From NCBI GenBank assembly GCA_024195265.1, contig JAJLRJ010000004.1, positions 44,623,068 through 44,687,067 of the forward strand: 64,000 nt of DNA, read 5' to 3'. The notes beneath the pieces are model-generated. The model was not told the origin of the DNA and made no database searches. It saw only the letters and a list, made by a program, of their open reading frames with translations. This document shows positions 59,136-64,000 of the stretch, one piece after another. This DNA comes from Dendrophyllia cribrosa (lineage: Eukaryota > Cnidaria > Anthozoa > Scleractinia > Dendrophylliidae). Position 1 is the stretch's first letter. The number at the start of each line of letters is the position of its first letter. A program made the position numbers and the translations under genes.

Positions 59136-59858
59136 ACAACCATTAACATTGATTTTTAGCAGATAGATACAGGAAACCTTTTTTTTCAAAAGTAACAACA
59201 GTTTTTTCTTGAAACGCATGGCAGATGGCAGCGGTAGGATGTTTGTTTGATTTTGTTGTCGTGTCAGTCCTTCAGGTCCAGGACTGTATCACCTTCGAAC
59301 ATTTAATAGAATTCAATGGAATGTCTCTGAGTAGAGCGTACCGTATCTCAACAAGTAATAAAAAGTTGAGTTGTGGAGTTGAACAGCAAACCCGCAAAAA
59401 ATTAGTTCCTAGCAGAAATTTCAGTCATCTCCAACCGCAAAACACAAACAATTGCCTATCTGTAAAATAAAACTCCCGCAAAAATTTCATGCTACACGGT
59501 AGTGATAATACGTAATAACACGATTTGTAACGGATCGAGAAAAATCGAAAAAAAATTACCTTTACTTTATTGTCCCTTGGTGTGTGATGACCGGTTTAAA
59601 AGGTTTTTTTTTTACCACTTTTGTCGCTCGCGCTACTGTTTATTATATTTTCTTTGCAATAATCGTTCCGATAATAGGAAAGACTTGACGTTTCATGTAT
59701 TTCCGAAGGATCCTTGCCGAAGGTTAGTTTCTCCTCCGTCCACTTTCCAACGTTAATTTCATTTACTTTAACAGCTCCACGAATATCTTCTGGGGTTAAT
59801 TTTTAATTTTCTATCCCCGATTCTCTAATGTGGCTCGAAAGGTTTGAGAAGGATAAAG

Positions 59859-60090
59859 TACTAGCGAACTTTAGATCGGACTACGAGTACGAGATTGAGT
59901 ACGAGTACGACTTTTCAAACCTAGTTCGCGTGCTCTAGATAACCATTGATTGAACCATTTACCACACAAATTTTATACCTAGAGTCTACTTATCTTCTGT
60001 TCAACAACAGGAAGAACCGACAGCTCTGGGTATGTGACTAGCTTGAAATTCGCAAGTCGTACTCGTATTCAAATCTGAAGTTCACTACTG
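59859..60090. mobile_element. Small MITE (agtagtgaactt(c/t)agat ends)
   Basis: The left end tactagcgaactttagatc and right end tctgaagttcactact are inverted with mismatches; inside them tacgagtacga and tcgtactcgta also mirror each other. About 230 bp, non-coding. Confidence 0.6.
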
Positions 60091-61298
60091 TCAAACGTGG
60101 CGAAGAACGACGAAGATTTCACAGCAGTGTGGTAAACTGATCAGTCAAGTTCCCAGCATGGAAAGTTCCCCTCCACTTTCCTCCGTTAAGGCGTTCCTGC
60201 TACTTGCCTCGCAACAAAGTTAAAAATTACCTCAAATACCCTGCAACGTAAAGAAAAAAAATCCCCGCACGTTTTTGTTGCTGCAATCGTTAGGAGATGC
60301 AGAACTCGACAAGTCATAGAAATACGAAGCGTCGCCTACTGTAATATGGCCTTTAGACCAGGGCTTGGCTAATACACTATAACGTACAGATATTTGTAAT
60401 AGGTGACAGTATCACTCAAAACAAGGCAGGCAGTCAAACCCGAAACTATATCAATTAAGTCACAAAGATGTAATGTTCACCAATGTATAAGTATATAATT
60501 AATATAAAGTAAATTATAAGTAATATATCATGTTTTTTATTAATCCCGGAAATCATATATCAATTCTCTCTATTCATATACTAAGTAATTGTGTACAAGT
60601 TAGTATAATTAGTGGACAGATAAGGGTTATTGACCTTGAGCGAAGGCATATGTGATATATTCCCGTCTCTCCCCTGTTACAATCAAAGCCGCACCCAGCT
60701 GTTTAGACACTTCAACGAACGGGGTAATGAAATATTTAGGTGAAAAATAAGAGAATTTATCTCTTGATGTGGATATCATCGTATCTTTATCATTTCGTTT
60801 AAGCGTAAATTAATGGTGATTCACTGTGATTTACATTGAAATTTGATTTGACTTTTTCAAAACTAAAGGAATTACGATTATCAAGATATCATACCTCTTA
60901 AAATACAGTGGAATCTTTCATCCATTAACAGGGTGGTTCAGTGGATGTGTAATACAAACTACCATAAAATTTGTTGAACTTCTCCTAGAATTTCTCCAAG
61001 AATTATTACTGGTTTGAGAATTTTGCGTTTTTGGTGACTTTTTTCTAAAATCGCGGAATATTTATGACGCAAAAAACGAAAGTCGCTCAATGTTATATAA
61101 AAGTTTTAACTACCATGATAAATATTTTAATGAGTGTCAAACGTCCCACCGAGTGAACATAGCCTGGAGCAAGCTCCCCATCAAAGGAGCTTGGTCGCAG
61201 GCTAAGAAGCTTGGTCGCAGGCTAAGAGCAGCGTATTTTCTCCAAATTTCTTCATCGAAAACACTAGTCATCCAAGCACTGTTTGATCGATGCATTCT

Positions 61299-63790
61299 TC
61301 AATCGGGTATTTTTATCCCGTATGGGAATCCCCAAGGCCCAGTACCAATCAGATTAATTGCACATGCGCGGAACTGAACATGTCTGCCGACGGGTAAGTT
61401 CGTAACAGTCTTGTCTACCGCCAGCGATGTCTCGTTTCCTTTGTAGATATCTTCAAAGCTGTTATCTGGACCTAGAAAAAAGAAGAAATGTACCGTTTAT
61501 GTAAGTTTGACATTCAATAAAGTGCATACTAGTACAGCACCATCTCAGCAACTAAGAACACATCTCAGTTCATGGGTACTAAAAAAACACGCTGAAATTG
61601 ACGTCTTCTCACTGCATCACTAAGTTTCGAGGATGAGGATGAAGGTGCTGCCTTTGCTATGACATCGGCAAATGGTTAGACCTTCACGTGGCTCGGATGA
61701 CCACGTAGAAATGGCGGTCCCGTCTCCCATGGGGACGTAAAAGAACCACTGAGGACGTAACAAACCCTGGCTGTGACCACCCTCAGTGTTACTTGTTCAT
61801 GCTCGGGGTGGGTCTGATTAATTGTGAAGCGCATTTGAATATGTATATAGAATTTGCGCTATACAAATGCATATTATTATTATTATTTCGCGGATTTTAA
61901 ACAACTTGCGCCATTTCTGAAGCAACCCACAAAAGTACAAGCAAAACCATTGGTCGAACTCGTTTTTCCAAACTTGGCGGCTCTCCGGCTTTATAAGTCA
62001 GTGTTTCCATTAAGTTCTGATTGGTTCATTGGATTGTCTGTGTCCGTATCATGGTTTTTCAAGTACTCATTTTCTCGGCCCTGCCTTTTTGGCCTTGGAG
62101 CCCCCGAGCCCCGTTATTTTTAACCTGGAGCTGCGATTTTTTGGCCTTGGAGCCCCGGAGCCTTAAAACCCTCTGGGATCCCGATTACTTAAAAAACCGT
62201 CATAAATGTAAATTGAAAACCATTCCAACTCGCTAAGTTAAGCTCACCAGAACTACTCTGCAGAATATAACCAACAACTGGGTACAGGAAAATATTGTTT
62301 TCAGGCGGCTCCCACTTGACGTGAATTTTGTTATCTCCTGTTATTCTGCAGGCCAGCTTCTCCGGTGGACCAGGTGCTGTGAAATGCCAAAAATGTAACA
62401 TTCCTCATTAATTATATCAGTGCATGGGCGTTTTTTTGAACTCTTTCCATTCCATTCCAATTCATTTCATAATAAGCGGTCAAAATCCAAATTTAAAAAA
62501 TCCCATGTTTAAAAAATACCAAAAACAAACAGCATTTGGTGTCCATAATAGAGAGTCTGTTATAGCAGGAGTTATTTACAGTAAATCTTATTCATCAGGA
62601 CCGCAACTTCTGTACGTAACAACGGGATATCCATTATCGCAAGGTATTTGCAAGGCGAATGTTCACTGTAAAGGGAGTCAATAATGGCGGGAGTTTATTT
62701 TCAGTAAATCTCATTTGCCAGGACTTCACTATTGTCTGTTATAACGGGATGTGCGTTATTATAGCGAGGTGTCTGCAAAGTGGGAGTTAACTGTAGTCAG
62801 ATTCTGTGCTGTAAATGTTATGAAGAAGTCGTTATGTTTTGCTCATTGAGCGCCTTATCTCATAACACAATCATACTCACGCAAGACAAGCTTGGCACAA
62901 GTTCGAATGTTGCCCAAGAGTTTTTCATGATTAGGGAACTGACATCCTAGGTTAGCCTTGGCCACTGGATCAATCTCACACAACAGTTCTAACACATCCT
63001 TCATCTCTGTTTCTACATCCTTTTTCATCATCAGCATCTCATAGTAGTCCATACTCAGAGCATTGTCACAGTTTCTACATGCTGTGGTTGTCAGACTGCA
63101 AATTTCTATCATCTGACTACAGAGAGAAGGAATAAATGAAAAACATTAATTAATATTAAAACGGTTTTGGTGCTATTCTGGAGTAAATAAATTGGGAAAT
63201 GTTGGTTTTTGTGGAGGGAGGAAAACTGGCGTACCCAAGGAATAACCCTCGGAGCATAGACGAGAACCAACAACAAACTCAACCCACAAAGTGGTGTCGC
63301 CTCGGGGATTCGAACCCGGCCACATTGGTGGGAGGCAAGTGCTCTCACCATTACAACATCTCTGCTACCCTAGAAGTCAGTGCCTCACACTGTTTTTAAT
63401 CATTTTTCAATTACCTGAGTTGTTCATTTAAGCCTTTCAATTTTCCATCACTTCTTTTATCGATGTCTGCCATCAGAATTTTCTCCCCTTGATCAATGGC
63501 TGCCCGCAGCTCTCTGTAATACCTTCTCGCCACATCTTTAACAGCTATAGTATTTTTCTTAACTTCCTCTATAGTTCTCTGTACTTCTCCTCTGGCTTTT
63601 ATAAATTTCTCTCCATGTTGTTCAACTTGTGTTTGTAATCTAACAAGAGCTTTCCTTTCTCGTTCTTCAGCCTCATGAACCTGAAAACAGCTGTGGTTTT
63701 TATGGTTACCATAGCGATGGCAAGATTCGCAGCACAAGCATCTGCAGTTCCGACAATAATACTTTGTCATCTCTTTGTGAGTAGGGCATT
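61299..63790 (-). CDS. TRIM-like protein: B-box, coiled coil, FN3 (5' end off window)
   Basis: Four exons on the minus strand: 63790-63415, 63116-62881, 62376-62248, 61471-61299, with consistent phases ending in TGA. The first has a B-box-2 zinc finger (CPTHKEMTKYYC, CLCCESCHRYGNHKNHSC), then a long coiled coil (HEAEERERKALVRLQTQVEQ through LNEQL). The second continues helical (MMKKDVETEMKDVLELLCEI). The last two make one fibronectin type III domain (PGPPEKLACRI, IHVKWEPPENN, GYILQSSSGP, VGRHVQFRACAINLIGTGPW), and the stop follows GIKIPD, so no SPRY, NHL or filamin domain follows. TRIM proteins are usually RING ubiquitin ligases; any RING would be upstream of the window. The acceptor before 63790 could be wrong, since the frame stays open to an ATG at 63917. 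The orthologue is not assigned. Confidence 0.8.
61640..61885 (+). mobile_element. SINE with (ATT)n tail in TRIM-like gene intron
   Basis: The body is followed by gtgaagcgcatttgaatatg, gcgctatacaaatgc and (att)n. This tail type, an 'aagcgc...gcgctatacaaatgc' hairpin then ATT repeats, is shared with the reverse-oriented fragment in 52983-53065. The head is not clearly tRNA-like here. Confidence 0.55.
63150..63375 (-). mobile_element. tRNA-derived SINE in TRIM-like gene intron
   Basis: On the minus strand: gggtagcagagatgttgtaa with A-box-like tggtgagagcac, B box gggttcgaatcccc, then a SINE body ending tttcctccctccacaaaaac. A functional tRNA is excluded because no acceptor or anticodon stem folds. 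Confidence 0.75.
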
Positions 63791-64000
63791 CTAAAAATTC
63801 CAAGAAAAGACAATGTTCAGGCAAAGTTGTTCCATGATTGCATGTTGGTGGTGGTCTCAAAAACAATTCAAAGTTAATAAAGCAGTTTTCAATCCACCGT
63901 AGGAAAAAAGATGGCATCTGTTCATTTTACCACAATACCTTGCGGACCTAACACAGCACATAAGGCACAAAGCCAGCCAAATTTTTACAATATTTGTTCC
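63791..64000. other. Upstream intron or 5' exon of the TRIM-like gene
   Basis: The frame of the B-box exon stays open to an ATG at 63917. A CxxC-like stretch in the phase-compatible frame near 63945-63975 has a stop upstream and no ATG or acceptor in between, so it is not annotated as an exon. Confidence 0.3.

Larger units (their letters stand above)
56916..59501. mobile_element. ~2.6 kb DNA-transposon-like element, non-coding
   Basis: The left end taccgtgcagcataaaattt and right end aaatttcatgctacacggta form a terminal inverted repeat with two mismatches over 20 bp. Adjacent 'ttttgcggg' motifs are on both sides. It encloses other repeats, including 57395-58230, and has no recognisable transposase. 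The ends could alternatively belong to two separate solo elements. Confidence 0.5.
56342..61298. other. Repeat-dense intergenic region 5' of MBTPS2
   Basis: Includes the MBTPS2 promoter side, the nested DNA elements at 56916-59501 and 57395-58230, tandem and fold-back repeats at 58780-59135, a small MITE at 59859-60090 and AT-rich sequence to 61298. No gene was recognised; the longest ORFs fall inside repeats. Confidence 0.6.

Noticed and set aside
63290..63372. tRNA gene on the minus strand
   Set aside because: Same reasons: the tRNA-like head is joined to a SINE body and does not fold as a complete tRNA.
63945..63990. Upstream CxxC zinc-finger exon of the TRIM-like gene
   Set aside because: Phase would fit, but a stop codon lies just upstream with no acceptor or ATG between, so it cannot be a real exon as seen.

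Overview
This window is animal nuclear DNA. It is AT-rich, its genes are split into many short exons with GT-AG introns, and it is full of retroelements, SINEs and fold-back/MITE repeats. The repeat types (a Penelope-like element with a GIY-YIG endonuclease and hammerhead motifs, tRNA-derived SINEs with an (ATT)n tail, TTAA-flanked MITEs) and the protein sequences suggest an anthozoan cnidarian, most likely a stony coral or sea anemone. That assignment is inference; no species can be fixed from the sequence alone.

Layout. 1-9 kb is mostly non-coding; it holds a lone hammerhead-ribozyme motif (2.5 kb), a near-perfect 100 bp palindrome (4.7 kb) and one orphan exon resembling the start of a PR/SET domain (6.9 kb). 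9.5-11.6 kb is a 5'-truncated but open Penelope-like retroelement on the minus strand, ending at an odd C18/G20 junction. 11.9-15.8 kb (+) is a six-exon gene for a 309-residue STI1-domain protein. 17.4-23.4 kb (-) is ISCU, the mitochondrial Fe-S scaffold (5 exons, 156 aa). 25.7-31.6 kb (-) is RPL13A (9 exons, 201 aa). 33.5-39.7 kb (-) is ashwin, a tRNA-ligase-complex subunit (3 exons, 232 aa); its middle exon is duplicated on either side of a degenerate LINE. 41.2-45.3 kb (+) is RSPH3, a ciliary radial-spoke protein (7 exons, 424 aa), with a perfect RFX X-box about 165 bp upstream of its ATG. 48.3-56.3 kb (-) is MBTPS2, the site-2 protease (10 exons, 480 aa) with both metal-binding motifs. 56.4-61.3 kb is a nest of DNA-transposon-like repeats. 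61.3-63.8 kb (-) is the 3' part of a TRIM-like B-box/coiled-coil/FN3 gene that continues off the right edge.

All exon chains below were built by hand from splice sites; for the six complete genes every intron phase is consistent and the summed length is a whole number of codons. The genes are unrelated housekeeping or ciliary loci rather than a cluster acting together. Ashwin (-) and RSPH3 (+) are divergent across 1.5 kb, and the STI1 gene and ISCU are convergent.

The most interesting observations are the ~430 bp direct repeats, each carrying an ashwin exon, that exactly bracket a LINE; two hammerhead motifs (one with an intact core, one with a core substitution); the X-box at RSPH3; and a hairpin-repeat family whose centre and ends are conserved while its palindromic arms differ between copies. 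I see no clear evidence for a wholly new biological system.
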